From contig JAJCYE010000066.1 in NCBI GenBank assembly GCA_029263075.1, positions 1-33,099 of the forward strand: DNA of 33,099 nt, in the 5' to 3' direction. The translations under genes and the position numbers were made by a program. This stretch comes from Actinomycetes bacterium (lineage in GTDB: Bacteria > Actinomycetota > CADDZG01 > JAHWKV01). Below are positions 7,530 through 14,511 of the stretch, piece after piece. Below the pieces are notes generated by a model that did no database searches, was not told the DNA's origin, and was given only the letters and a program-made list of their open reading frames with translations. The first letter of the stretch is position 1, and each line of letters starts with the position of its first letter.

Positions 7530-8567
7530 CTATACAACTGCGCTATTCAGGCGGTTGATCAGGGTGCGCAACCGTCCGGCGTGGATTCGATCGAAGTTGA
7601 GCGCAATTCTGGGCAGATCCACCACGTCGTTGTCCCGCACCTCCCCCGATGACGGACCCACCTCAACCACCGGGCCCTCCAGGATGTCGGCAAACTCCTC
7701 GGACAAGGAGGCCAATAGCTCCTCGGACGGAGCGACGTTCAGCCTCAGGATCAAACGATTGTTGACGTATCTCTGGGAGTGGTAGATCCGGTAGAACCCT
7801 TCGATCTCCTCCACAGCCCGGTCGATGTCGTCGGTGTAGGTGAACAAATTCAGGTCGCTTTCGTCGATGTACCCGAATGCCAAAAGCTCCTCGCGCAGGT
7901 ACCTATCGAACGACTTCCAGTAGGTTCCTCCGGGGACGTCCAGCATCACAATCGGGTGCAGGTCGCTCTTGCCGGTCTGAATGAGGGTGAGCAACTCGAA
8001 CGCCTCATCCAGGGTCCCGAATCCCCCGGGCATCAAAACGAAGGCGTCCGACTCCTTGATGAACATGAGTTTGCGGGTGAAAAAGTACTTGAAGTTGATC
8101 AACTTCGGGTCGCCGGCGATGAACGGGTTGGCGGTCGCCTCAAAAGGCAGGACGATGTTTACGCCGAACGAGCGAGTTCCCCCGGCCCCCTCGTGACCGG
8201 CTTCCATGATGCCCGGCCCCGCTCCGGTGACGATCATCCAGTCCCGGTCGGCAATGGTCCGGGCGAAGTCGCGGGCCAGCGCGTACTCAGGCCGCCCCTT
8301 GGCGGTCCTGGACGACCCGAAAACTGTGGCCTTACGGGTGTTGCGGTACGGGGCGAAGACGTCGAATGCGTACCGCATCTCCTTGAGTGCGGTGTTGGCT
8401 ATCTTGCGGTCCAGCCGGGAGATCGGGTCTTTGGCCAGCGCCAAGGCGGTGGTCATCATCTCGAAAACCAACTGCGCATCGGAGACCGGCAATTCGGACA
8501 ACATCTCCCACAGGCGCTCGTCAACCTGAGCATCGCCGGTGGTGTAAGCGGTTTTGGGATCTTTCAT
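7530..8567 (-). CDS. LOG-family protein (lysine-decarboxylase-like Rossmann fold)
   Basis: About 345 residues. The LOG signature is clear: VTGAGPGIMEAGHEGA, the arginine segment FFTRKLMFIKESDAFV and PGGFGTLDEAFELLTLIQ (the PGGxGTxxE motif that binds the nucleotide). LOG proteins release cytokinin-type bases from nucleoside 5'-monophosphates (phosphoribohydrolase); many bacterial members have no proven role. This one is longer than the common 180-200-residue type, with about 85 extra residues at the N-terminus and about 100 at the C-terminus, as in the large LOG subgroup. I prefer the ATG at 8567 because TACCAT lies 7 nt upstream; ATGs at 8576 and 8600 would add 3 or 11 residues. It probably forms its own transcription unit. 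Confidence 0.88.
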   Translation of the reverse strand: MKDPKTAYTTGDAQVDERLWEMLSELPVSDAQLVFEMMTTALALAKDPISRLDRKIANTALKEMRYAFDVFAPYRNTRKATVFGSSRTAKGRPEYALARDFARTIADRDWMIVTGAGPGIMEAGHEGAGGTRSFGVNIVLPFEATANPFIAGDPKLINFKYFFTRKLMFIKESDAFVLMPGGFGTLDEAFELLTLIQTGKSDLHPIVMLDVPGGTYWKSFDRYLREELLAFGYIDESDLNLFTYTDDIDRAVEEIEGFYRIYHSQRYVNNRLILRLNVAPSEELLASLSEEFADILEGPVVEVGPSSGEVRDNDVVDLPRIALNFDRIHAGRLRTLINRLNSAVV

Positions 8568-8574
8568 TGACCCC

Positions 8575-8580
8575 ATGGTA
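8575..8580 (-). promoter_or_regulatory. -10 hexamer TACCAT before the LOG gene
   Basis: Minus-strand GGATACCAT, identical to the string before the NlpC/P60 gene, ends 7 nt before the ATG at 8567. It argues for leaderless initiation there rather than at 8600. Confidence 0.38.
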
Positions 8581-8616
8581 TCCGGGTCGGTTCTACCCAT
8601 CCGGCGGGGCGACGAA

Positions 8617-9108
8617 CTATCCGGCCAACCTACCCCGGGCGTTATTCCAAGAAGCCTTCAGCAGCATAAAAACCACGTCCAACTCTGCGGTATCCCGGGG
8701 TCCGTAGATCATCAATGTGGTTTGCGGGATCAACCCCATTCTCGCCACCGGGTGCTGTTCACCCCAACCCCTCTCCACCACCTGCATAACGATGTGCGAC
8801 GGCAGAACCATGTGCAGGCTGCCGTCATAGGTTGGATGGATGTGGGCGTACTCCCGGTCCACCAGAAAGGCATCCGACGCCGGGGCCGGAGTGGAATCGT
8901 CCAACACGAACCCGCGCGAGCCCGGCATTGAGATCTGGCTCGGCGCCAGGTAAGTGCCATCCAGCAGGCGAGCCCTCTCCACCAACTCTTCTTGCATCTC
9001 GACCGGAGCGATTTGAGTTAGCTGCCGGTGGGGGTCGTCCGCGGTGGTGCGCGGCCTATCCCCGGTACGGTACGGCAGCCACTCGCGCCTGGGGTCGTCG
9101 GGTTCCAT
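8617..9108 (-). CDS. Luciferase-domain (DUF5519-like) protein of unknown role
   Basis: 163 residues from the ATG at 9108. The C-terminal two thirds (about 60-160) contain SRGFVL, REYAHIHPTYDGSLHMVLP, GWGEQHPVA and an end segment LDVVFMLLKASWNNA. This matches the small domain called luciferase in family databases and DUF5519 in actinobacterial annotations. Many such proteins are not light-emitting, and no substrate is known for this type. The N-terminal 50 residues are charged and Pro-rich. A TTG one codon upstream is less likely, because TAAAAT lies 6 nt before the ATG. The gene is divergent from the zinc-ribbon gene at 9144. Confidence 0.72.
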   Translation of the reverse strand: MEPDDPRREWLPYRTGDRPRTTADDPHRQLTQIAPVEMQEELVERARLLDGTYLAPSQISMPGSRGFVLDDSTPAPASDAFLVDREYAHIHPTYDGSLHMVLPSHIVMQVVERGWGEQHPVARMGLIPQTTLMIYGPRDTAELDVVFMLLKASWNNARGRLAG

Positions 9109-9114
9109 CAACCG

Positions 9115-9120
9115 ATTTTA
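9115..9120 (-). promoter_or_regulatory. -10 hexamer TAAAAT before the luciferase-domain gene
   Basis: Minus-strand TAAAAT, close to consensus TATAAT, is 6 nt before the ATG at 9108. It lies only 10 bp from the plus-strand -10 at 9131-9136, so the two divergent promoters overlap. Confidence 0.5.
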
Positions 9121-9130
9121 TGTCCGCCCT

Positions 9131-9136
9131 TATTCT
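9131..9136 (+). promoter_or_regulatory. -10 hexamer TATTCT before the small zinc-ribbon gene
   Basis: TATTCT is 7 nt before the ATG at 9144 with no ribosome binding site between them. The same hexamer occurs 6 nt before an ATG at 28822. Confidence 0.48.
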
Positions 9137-9143
9137 TGTATTT

Positions 9144-9404
9144 ATGTACTGGGTGAAAGTCGACCTGACTCAGGTCGCGGAGTTCGCAAGGGACCAGCAT
9201 TTTGTCAGCTATGTCTGGGACCTCGCCGAACGCAAGGAAGGCCCCGAATACGAACAGGCCCGATTCCACAAACAGTCGCTGGGGGTGATCTCCGAGCCAC
9301 CGGGGTACGTGGCGCAGGTGGACTGGGCAAACTGCCGTAAGTGCAAGAACGAAGACCTGACCGTCAAGGGCCTGTGCTCCAAGTGCCGCGGGCCGCTCCT
9401 TTAG
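9144..9404 (+). CDS. Small zinc-ribbon protein, 86 aa, unknown function
   Basis: 86 residues, cytosolic. The first 60 residues are mixed (WVKVDLTQVAEFARDQHFVSYVWD...) and the C-terminus carries a four-cysteine ribbon, CRKC near 69-72 and CSKC near 80-83, separated by a short loop. Such ribbons bind one zinc ion and mostly serve protein or nucleic acid contacts. I recognise no named family. An ATG at 9120 is in frame (eight more residues), but the TATTCT -10 at 9131 would exclude it from the transcript. The next gene, also with a cysteine motif, begins 19 bp downstream. Confidence 0.72.
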   Translation: MYWVKVDLTQVAEFARDQHFVSYVWDLAERKEGPEYEQARFHKQSLGVISEPPGYVAQVDWANCRKCKNEDLTVKGLCSKCRGPLL

Positions 9405-9408
9405 TGTC

Positions 9409-9414
9409 TAGTCT
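9409..9414 (+). promoter_or_regulatory. -10-like hexamer TAGTCT before the 9424 gene
   Basis: TAGTCT ends 9 nt before the ATG at 9424, in the 19-bp gap between two zinc-ribbon genes. No Shine-Dalgarno is seen. Weaker than the other cases because of the longer spacing. Confidence 0.3.
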
Positions 9415-9423
9415 CGTACTCCT

Positions 9424-9741
9424 ATGAGTGACTACTGCAAGCATGGCCTGGCCATGGATATCCCCTGTCGTAAGTGCGGCCGGACCAGGGTGGTCGAGGT
9501 TCCCAACTTCGAAGCAAAGAGGAACAGCTTCACCGACAGCATCGGCAAGTTGGAAGAGACGGTGCGCCAGATGCAACAGGAACTGGCCTCACCGGCACCC
9601 GACGAGCAGGCTCCGGCCAGGACGGAACCAGAACCCGTCGCAACGGCTCCGCTCGACGCCGAAACGGCACCCGACGAGGACGTCCCGGATCCGGCTGCCC
9701 CTACTTCAGCTCCTCAACATTTCCCGTGGCAGCGCGGGTAA
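9424..9741 (+). CDS. Zinc-binding N-terminus plus coiled coil and acidic Pro-rich tail, unknown
   Basis: 105 residues. The N-terminus has a Cys/His set, CKHG near 5-8 and CRKCG near 15-19, consistent with a small zinc knuckle (Cys-His-Cys-Cys). Residues about 30-55 (KRNSFTDSIGKLEETVRQMQQEL) form a short coiled coil, and the rest is an Ala/Pro/Glu/Asp-rich tail that is probably disordered. No family recognised. The last 16 nt overlap the start of the lipoprotein gene, so translation of the two may be coupled. With the 9144 and 11239 genes it is one of three cysteine-ribbon proteins in 3 kb. Confidence 0.68.
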   Translation: MSDYCKHGLAMDIPCRKCGRTRVVEVPNFEAKRNSFTDSIGKLEETVRQMQQELASPAPDEQAPARTEPEPVATAPLDAETAPDEDVPDPAAPTSAPQHFPWQRG

Positions 9742-10358
9742 GCCGAGGGCTGGCGGGCCTCATCCTGCTGGTCTGCCTAGCCGGCTGCGGCGCCCAGCAG
9801 GCGGCAGACGACCCCGAGCCGTCCGCGTCGCCATCCCCCGAAAACACCGGACCCACGCTCGAAACGGCGCGTTGGGAAGGCCGGTGGGAGTTCAACTACA
9901 CCCTCACCCGCCTGGTCGGCGCCACGGAGGAGGAAACAAGCTTCCAGCCGGGAAACAAGATCCGGCGCATATGGGACGTCACGCCGGGTTGTGACGACCG
10001 ACCCTGCAACTCGGAGATCTCCGCCACCAACCCCGACGAGCCCGGGTCGGGCGCCGTGATGTCGGTGGTCTCCTACGATTCCGGCGTCTACCGCATCAAC
10101 CAGACCTTTCCGTCCGAGGTCACCAACTCGTGCAGGGGATCTGACGGAACCCTCATTCCCCAAGCATTTGAGGCCACCAACACGGTGGAGGTCACCCCAA
10201 CGGACTTCGAGGTAAAGGACGGCCGGTCCGTGGTCACCCGGATGACCGCCACCAAACGCACGGCGTTCATACCCAAAGGGGCGTCGGCAACCGCCGGAGG
10301 AACCTGCGAGCCCAAATCAGCCGAGTGGGAAGCCACAGTTACCCGGGTCGAAGGCTAG
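9726..10358 (+). CDS. Lipoprotein of unknown function
   Basis: 210 residues from the GTG at 9726. The N-terminus is a classic lipoprotein signal: basic start (ARVSRG), hydrophobic core LAGLILLVCLAGC with lipobox L-A-G-C and the lipidated Cys near residue 21. A Ser/Pro-rich spacer follows, then a domain of about 150 residues beginning ETARWEGRWEFNYTLTRL, with about four further cysteines that could form disulfides outside the membrane. The WEGRWEFN opening suggests a beta-rich, lipocalin-like fold, which is inference. The frame is open upstream, but the signal sequence fixes the start here, overlapping the previous gene by 16 nt. Confidence 0.75.
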   Translation: MAARVSRGLAGLILLVCLAGCGAQQAADDPEPSASPSPENTGPTLETARWEGRWEFNYTLTRLVGATEEETSFQPGNKIRRIWDVTPGCDDRPCNSEISATNPDEPGSGAVMSVVSYDSGVYRINQTFPSEVTNSCRGSDGTLIPQAFEATNTVEVTPTDFEVKDGRSVVTRMTATKRTAFIPKGASATAGGTCEPKSAEWEATVTRVEG

Positions 10359-10362
10359 ATGG

Positions 10363-10400
10363 GGCGGTTGCGAAGCGAACCGTCAGACTCCCAATTTTTT
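10363..10400 (+). terminator. Possible terminator after the lipoprotein gene
   Basis: GGCGGTT (10363-10369) pairs with AACCGTC (10378-10384, one G-T) around an inner GC-rich loop. A run of six T lies at 10395-10400, 10 nt after the stem. That distance is long for an intrinsic terminator, so the call is tentative. Confidence 0.3.
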
Positions 10401-10408
10401 CCCACACC

Positions 10409-10438
10409 TTGCCGGTGACCGTTCCCGCCCGGTAGGCT
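10409..10438 (+). promoter_or_regulatory. Promoter of the glycine-rich secreted protein gene
   Basis: TTGCCG (10409-10414), an 18-bp spacer and TAGGCT (10433-10438). Transcription would start near 10445, leaving a short leader with AGGAGGT 5-6 nt before the ATG at 10475. Unlike many genes here, this one has a proper leader and a strong Shine-Dalgarno. Confidence 0.42.
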
Positions 10439-10474
10439 AGTATCGAGTCGGAGTTCAACAAACAGGAGGTAAGG

Positions 10475-11050
10475 ATGAGGGCACCAAAGACCTTGGGCAC
10501 CGTCACTTTTGCGGTGGCCGTCTTCTTCCTTCTGAGCGTTGTCGCTTGGGCCGACAACACTTGTTCCGGCGACGCCAGTTGCTCGCAGAGCCTCACGCTG
10601 GACTCCGGCGAGACGGGATCCACGGGTGACACCGGCAACGGTGGAGCCGGAGCCGACAGCGGACCCTCCGGCGCCGGCGGATCGGGCGGACCCACCGGGA
10701 CCTCGGTCGGCGGTAGCGGCATGGGTGGCGGTGGCGGCCCCGGCAACGTTGCTTCCAACGGCACCACGCCCGGAACCGGCGGTAGCGGTGGCGGCAACGG
10801 TGGTGGCGGTGGCGGTGGCGGAACCGCAGGCGGTTCGGGCGACTACGCAGGCATCACCCAGGATGAAGATCCCCCTGCCGGAGCAACCGGGAACTCGTTT
10901 ACCTGGGTAGCCCCCTCAACCGGCAACTCCACCTTGAAGGCACCGGCTACCTCCAGCGCACCGGCCCCCAGGGCTGCAGGCGGCGTAGGCGGCGGTTCGG
11001 GCAACGCCGGTGGGAGCATCGGCGGCTTCTCCTTCGATCTGGGCGTTTAG
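10475..11050 (+). CDS. Secreted glycine-rich low-complexity protein
   Basis: 191 residues with a Sec signal peptide (about 1-26; hydrophobic core VTFAVAVFFLLSVV, likely cut after AWA). The mature part starts with two cysteines (CSGDASC). A region of about 75 residues follows that is more than half Gly with Ser, Thr, Ala and Asn, including runs of up to eight Gly, then an Ala/Pro/Ser stretch and a second Gly-rich end closing with FSFDLGV. Such proteins are usually extracellular, flexible and structural or surface-associated; no enzyme motif is present. AGGAGGT just before the ATG is one of the strongest ribosome binding sites in the window, suggesting high expression. No family can be named. 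Confidence 0.82.
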   Translation: MRAPKTLGTVTFAVAVFFLLSVVAWADNTCSGDASCSQSLTLDSGETGSTGDTGNGGAGADSGPSGAGGSGGPTGTSVGGSGMGGGGGPGNVASNGTTPGTGGSGGGNGGGGGGGGTAGGSGDYAGITQDEDPPAGATGNSFTWVAPSTGNSTLKAPATSSAPAPRAAGGVGGGSGNAGGSIGGFSFDLGV

Positions 11051-11238
11051 TCACCCAAAACAAGCACATTCCCCCGTACCGGCTTTCCTTTTGCGCGCCC
11101 ACCCGTCAGGATTCGAAATCATTCATTAAGGCTAGGATCTTTCTGCCGATAGATACATGACCCAACTCGATCTCTGGGGTGACTCGAGGTTGGAAGTTCA
11201 GCCTTTACGCCTCATCGTACGGAAAGGAAAATCCGGAC

Positions 11239-12138
11239 GTGAGTAAGAAAGTTAAGTGTCCTTCGTGCGATATGGCGGGCGACCCCTCAGGTGATGACTA
11301 CTCAGTAGTTACCACCTACCACGGTCGGCCGATTCTGCAGTGCTTTTGGTGTGACTCTCACGTGCTGCTCCGCAAGATGGGTGGCGCGGTCGTTCTCGAC
11401 CTGAACCACAAGGCCATCAGGCACCTGCGCAGTGACCTCGATCACGGCGAGATGGTATCGCTCCTACTCGACCAGGAGTCCGAAGACACAGCAGTGATAG
11501 CCAATGAGGTCCTTCCGGCGTTCACGGCCGAACAGGTGGCTCCCTCCGAGGTAGTCATCCCCGAATTGGAGTCCGAACTTCTTGTGGCCTCCGCAGATGT
11601 CGTCTCCGAGCCGGAGGCTCCCAGGGTCAAGCGGTCCCGCCGCAAAGTTGCCGAGCCGGTTCATGAGCTTGTCGACTTCGAGCCGGCGATGATCGCCGAA
11701 GAAATACCGGCGGACAACACCCCGGTCCCCCTAAGGTCCCCGGACGACTATTCGAACACCCCGGTGGGAACCGCGACCGAACTGGTATCGAGCATTCCCG
11801 TGACCGCCCGTGCCCTGGACCATGACAGCTTGATCTCGATAGCCAAGCGGGTCGGGTGGACCTACACGCCCTCCAACCCCAAGTACCAGGCCGAGTGGAT
11901 GAACTTCGACTACCAGCTTCCGGTCAGGCCTGAACTCAGCCCCTTCAGGGCCAAAATGCGCCAAACCATCAACATGATGAAGTACTTCAGGATCAACGCC
12001 GGCAGCAAGGATCAGCGCCGGATGGAGACCCAGGCCCGCCGCCAGCGCCTAACGGAGTACCGCAAGCGAATGTTCAACGACCGGCTGGAAGTGCTCAACG
12101 GCATCAAGGCTATCGAGTACAAACCAACGTCAATCTGA
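11239..12138 (+). CDS. Zinc-ribbon protein with long acidic middle and basic C-terminus, unknown
   Basis: 299 residues from the GTG at 11239, chosen because GGAAAGGAAA lies about 10 nt upstream; a GTG at 11179 is also in frame. The N-terminus has a four-cysteine ribbon, CPSC (C7, C10) and CFWC (C35, C38), within a compact 60-residue domain. Residues about 75-190 are acidic, Val/Glu-rich and probably disordered, with a basic patch RVKRSRRK. The C-terminal 110 residues are basic and helical (SLISIAKRVGWTYTPSNPKY, then an Arg-rich helix MRQTINMMKYFRINAG and RRMETQARRQRLTEYRKRM). A nucleic-acid or ribosome-associated role is possible but is only inference. A strong terminator follows 13 bp after the stop. 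Confidence 0.75.
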   Translation: MSKKVKCPSCDMAGDPSGDDYSVVTTYHGRPILQCFWCDSHVLLRKMGGAVVLDLNHKAIRHLRSDLDHGEMVSLLLDQESEDTAVIANEVLPAFTAEQVAPSEVVIPELESELLVASADVVSEPEAPRVKRSRRKVAEPVHELVDFEPAMIAEEIPADNTPVPLRSPDDYSNTPVGTATELVSSIPVTARALDHDSLISIAKRVGWTYTPSNPKYQAEWMNFDYQLPVRPELSPFRAKMRQTINMMKYFRINAGSKDQRRMETQARRQRLTEYRKRMFNDRLEVLNGIKAIEYKPTSI

Positions 12139-12151
12139 CCCGATGAGTCGA

Positions 12152-12184
12152 AAGCCCCCGGCGATTCCGCCCGGGGGCTTTTTC
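12152..12184 (+). terminator. Strong intrinsic terminator
   Basis: AAGCCCCCGG (12152-12161) pairs perfectly with CCGGGGGCTT (12171-12180) across a 9-nt loop, followed by T residues to 12183. It ends the 11239 transcript and insulates the next gene. Confidence 0.88.
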
Positions 12185-12225
12185 GTTTAGAGACCGCCGT
12201 TTTACGGCTTTCGTGCGATGTGGTT

Positions 12226-12231
12226 TAGGAT
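12226..12231 (+). promoter_or_regulatory. -10 hexamer TAGGAT before the DUF3105 gene
   Basis: TAGGAT lies 8 nt before the ATG at 12240. TTTACG at 12201-12206 could be a -35 (spacer 19). Lack of a ribosome binding site fits a leaderless mRNA. Confidence 0.45.
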
Positions 12232-12239
12232 TCAACTCG

Positions 12240-13079
12240 ATGGCACCTCCCAAGAAGCGCCCCCCGCAGGGCCGACCCGGTCAGAAACGACCACCACAAG
12301 GTAAGAAGCCTCCTCAGGCGCGCAAGCCTGCAGGGGCCAAAGCGGGCACGGGTGATGCCGAGGACGCCGGCACCGAAGAACAGTCTCAGGTCTCGGCCGG
12401 CGCCGGCGAAGCATCTGCAGAAGCAGCCGCGCCGCTCAGCAAGTCCGCCGAAGAGCGCAAGGCCAAGCGCGAAGCCGCTCGCCAAGAGCGCATGGAGGCT
12501 GCTCGGAAACGTCAGCAGGCAAAACGCCGCAAGCAGGTTTTGATCTCCCTCATAGTTTTGATCGCGGTGGGAGCCGGTACCGTCTTTGCCGTACAACAGA
12601 GCAGGGGCCGGAGCGCCGCGTTCGCCGCCGCCGCCGAGGAGGCCGGCTGTGGGTCCATCGAGTCATTCCCCGACGAACTTGAAGGCAAGCCTCACCTGGC
12701 AGCCAACGCCACCTTTGACGACTACAAAACCAACCCGCCCACCTCGGGCGTCCACCGCGGACAGACCTCGCCCTGGGGCTCATACCGGGAGTCTCCCGAG
12801 AAGGAGAACCTGGTCCACAACCTGGAGCACGGGGGCATCATCATCCACTACAAGGATTTGACCGATGACCAGATCGACCAGGTCGACGAGTTTGCCGACT
12901 CCTTCGTGGACGGCGTGATCTCGGTCCCCAACCCTGACATCGACAAGCCGATCGTCCTGGCCTCGTGGAGGCACATGCAAAAGTGCGACGAGTTGAGCAC
13001 CACGGCCATCGAGGGGTATATCGACGACAGGTGCAACAAGGGCCCGGAGAAGATTGGGATCACCTGCAACAAGGGGTAA
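12240..13079 (+). CDS. Membrane-anchored DUF3105 protein
   Basis: 279 residues from the ATG at 12240. The cytoplasmic N-terminus (1-98) is rich in Pro, Lys, Arg, Gln and Ala, ending in a charged helix (EERKAKREAARQERMEAARK). One membrane segment (about 100-118, VLISLIVLIAVGAGTVFAV) is followed by an exported DUF3105 domain (about 135-275). The domain shows the family marks NPPTSGVH near 165-172, WGSY, NLEHGGIIIHY near 194-204 and several cysteines (about C137 and three near the end). DUF3105 has no assigned biochemical role; the conserved His and Cys residues hint at metal binding. A GTG at 12213 is in frame but would precede the -10 hexamer. Confidence 0.85.
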   Translation: MAPPKKRPPQGRPGQKRPPQGKKPPQARKPAGAKAGTGDAEDAGTEEQSQVSAGAGEASAEAAAPLSKSAEERKAKREAARQERMEAARKRQQAKRRKQVLISLIVLIAVGAGTVFAVQQSRGRSAAFAAAAEEAGCGSIESFPDELEGKPHLAANATFDDYKTNPPTSGVHRGQTSPWGSYRESPEKENLVHNLEHGGIIIHYKDLTDDQIDQVDEFADSFVDGVISVPNPDIDKPIVLASWRHMQKCDELSTTAIEGYIDDRCNKGPEKIGITCNKG

Positions 13080-13215
13080 CCAACCGGGGCCGCTAAAACC
13101 CGGGTCCGCACCTCTTCACGGCTTCTGATCGACAACCCGGAGGCCGGATCCCCAACCATCGGCAGCACCCAACGAACCCCTTTGTTATAGCTTGCGAAGC
13201 TCCCGGACTCCGGCG

Positions 13216-14511
13216 CTAGCCCGGACCGGGGAGACGGACGGTGAACACCGACCCGGCCCCGAGTTCGCTGGCGGCGTTGACCACCCCCCCATGGCTCTCC
13301 GCCACGTGACGGACGATCGCGAGCCCTAGTCCGGTGCCACCGGTATCCCGGCTGCGGGCCTTGTCGACCCGGTAGAAGCGCTCGAAGATCCGCTCCAGGT
13401 CCGATGAGGGTATGCCGGAACCGGTGTCCGACACGATCAACTCACAACCGTCCCCCGCGGTAGAAGTGGTGACCCTGATCGATCCTTCCGCGGTGTACAC
13501 CAGGGCGTTCTCAAGCAGGTTGCGGACCATCAGCGACAGGTCCTCCAGGACTCCCAACACCTCGATCCGGTCGTCCAGTTCCAGCGAAAGGACAAGGCCC
13601 TTCTTGTCGATGCGCTCCTTGAGAGGTTCGATCTCGCCCCGCACCAGTTCCGCCAGATTGATCCGAGCCCTCTCCCCCTGACCTCTTTCCAGCCGGGCCA
13701 GATCAAGCAGATCCTGCACCAGGGCGCTCAATCTCTTCGCCTCCCGCACCAGGTTGGCGGCGAAACGTCGCGCATGTTCAACGTCGTCCTCGATGGCTCT
13801 TACGACCGTCTCAGCGGTCACCATGATGCCGGCGACGGGGGTCTTAAGTTCGTGGGATGCGTTCGCCACAAAATCCCGCCGGATGGACTCAACCCGCTTA
13901 CGCTCCGTCTCGTCCTGGATAACCACCATCGTCCGGCCGTCCTCCAACCTCACAGATGTCGACCTGAGCTCCCGTCGTCGCGGATGGTGGATGGTGAGTT
14001 CGTGTTCGCCGGGCTCGTCCAACTGCGCCGGCATCAGATCCCGGGGGCTCCGCCCGAACATGTCGTGGGCCGCCTGGTTGGCGTAGATCACCTCGCCGTA
14101 GGAGTCCGCTAGGACCACGCCCTCCCGCATAGAGGTCAAGATCTGCTCCCTCAGACCGGTTTCGGACCTGAGCTCATCGATCACCCCGGCCAGCTCCTCG
14201 GCCATGCCGTTGATCGCCTCGGCCAACTTGACGGACTCCTCGGGACCGGAGGGGGTTACCCGGTCCGAGTGACCACGGGCGATGCGGGCCAGGTCACCGA
14301 CCAGCTGTACAAGCGAGTCCGAGATCCACCCGGCCACCCATGAGGACGCCGCCAGAGTCCCCACCAGCGTCGCCAGGACGACCAGCAGGAAGGGGACCCT
14401 GGCGGGACCCAGGCTGTCGGCCGCGACCAGGTACAGGCCGCCCAGTCCCAAGCCGGTGACCCCTAACTGGACCCATGTCAGGCGGGCCCCCAGCCTCGGC
14501 GCCCGATTCAC
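13216..14511 (-). CDS. phoR: Phosphate-type sensor histidine kinase (PhoR/SenX3-like)
   Basis: 431 residues from a GTG at 14511 that overlaps the regulator stop as GTGA. Two membrane segments (about 11-30 and 39-62) are separated by only a short loop, so there is hardly any outside sensor domain. A HAMP-like linker follows (about 63-115), then a PAS domain (about 118-205, EGVVLADSYGEVIYANQAAHDMFG), HisKA with SHELKTPV (phospho-acceptor His about 220) and the ATPase domain with NLLENALVYT (N box), DTGSGIP (G1) and GTGLGLAI (G2). The short-loop topology is as in PhoR and SenX3, which sense phosphate through the Pst complex and PhoU. Its place divergent from pstS supports this role. An open frame continues upstream of the GTG but reads into the regulator out of frame. 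Confidence 0.92.
   Translation of the reverse strand: MNRAPRLGARLTWVQLGVTGLGLGGLYLVAADSLGPARVPFLLVVLATLVGTLAASSWVAGWISDSLVQLVGDLARIARGHSDRVTPSGPEESVKLAEAINGMAEELAGVIDELRSETGLREQILTSMREGVVLADSYGEVIYANQAAHDMFGRSPRDLMPAQLDEPGEHELTIHHPRRRELRSTSVRLEDGRTMVVIQDETERKRVESIRRDFVANASHELKTPVAGIMVTAETVVRAIEDDVEHARRFAANLVREAKRLSALVQDLLDLARLERGQGERARINLAELVRGEIEPLKERIDKKGLVLSLELDDRIEVLGVLEDLSLMVRNLLENALVYTAEGSIRVTTSTAGDGCELIVSDTGSGIPSSDLERIFERFYRVDKARSRDTGGTGLGLAIVRHVAESHGGVVNAASELGAGSVFTVRLPGPG

Noticed and set aside
10620-10850. GGC/GGT-rich repetitive DNA that could be a repeat array
   Set aside because: The repetition follows from the glycine-rich coding sequence; no exact unit with spacers is present, so it is neither a CRISPR nor an intergenic repeat.
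13175-13200. Small hairpin AGCTT-GCG-AAGCT between the DUF3105 and kinase genes as a terminator
   Set aside because: Only five pairs and no T-run on either strand.
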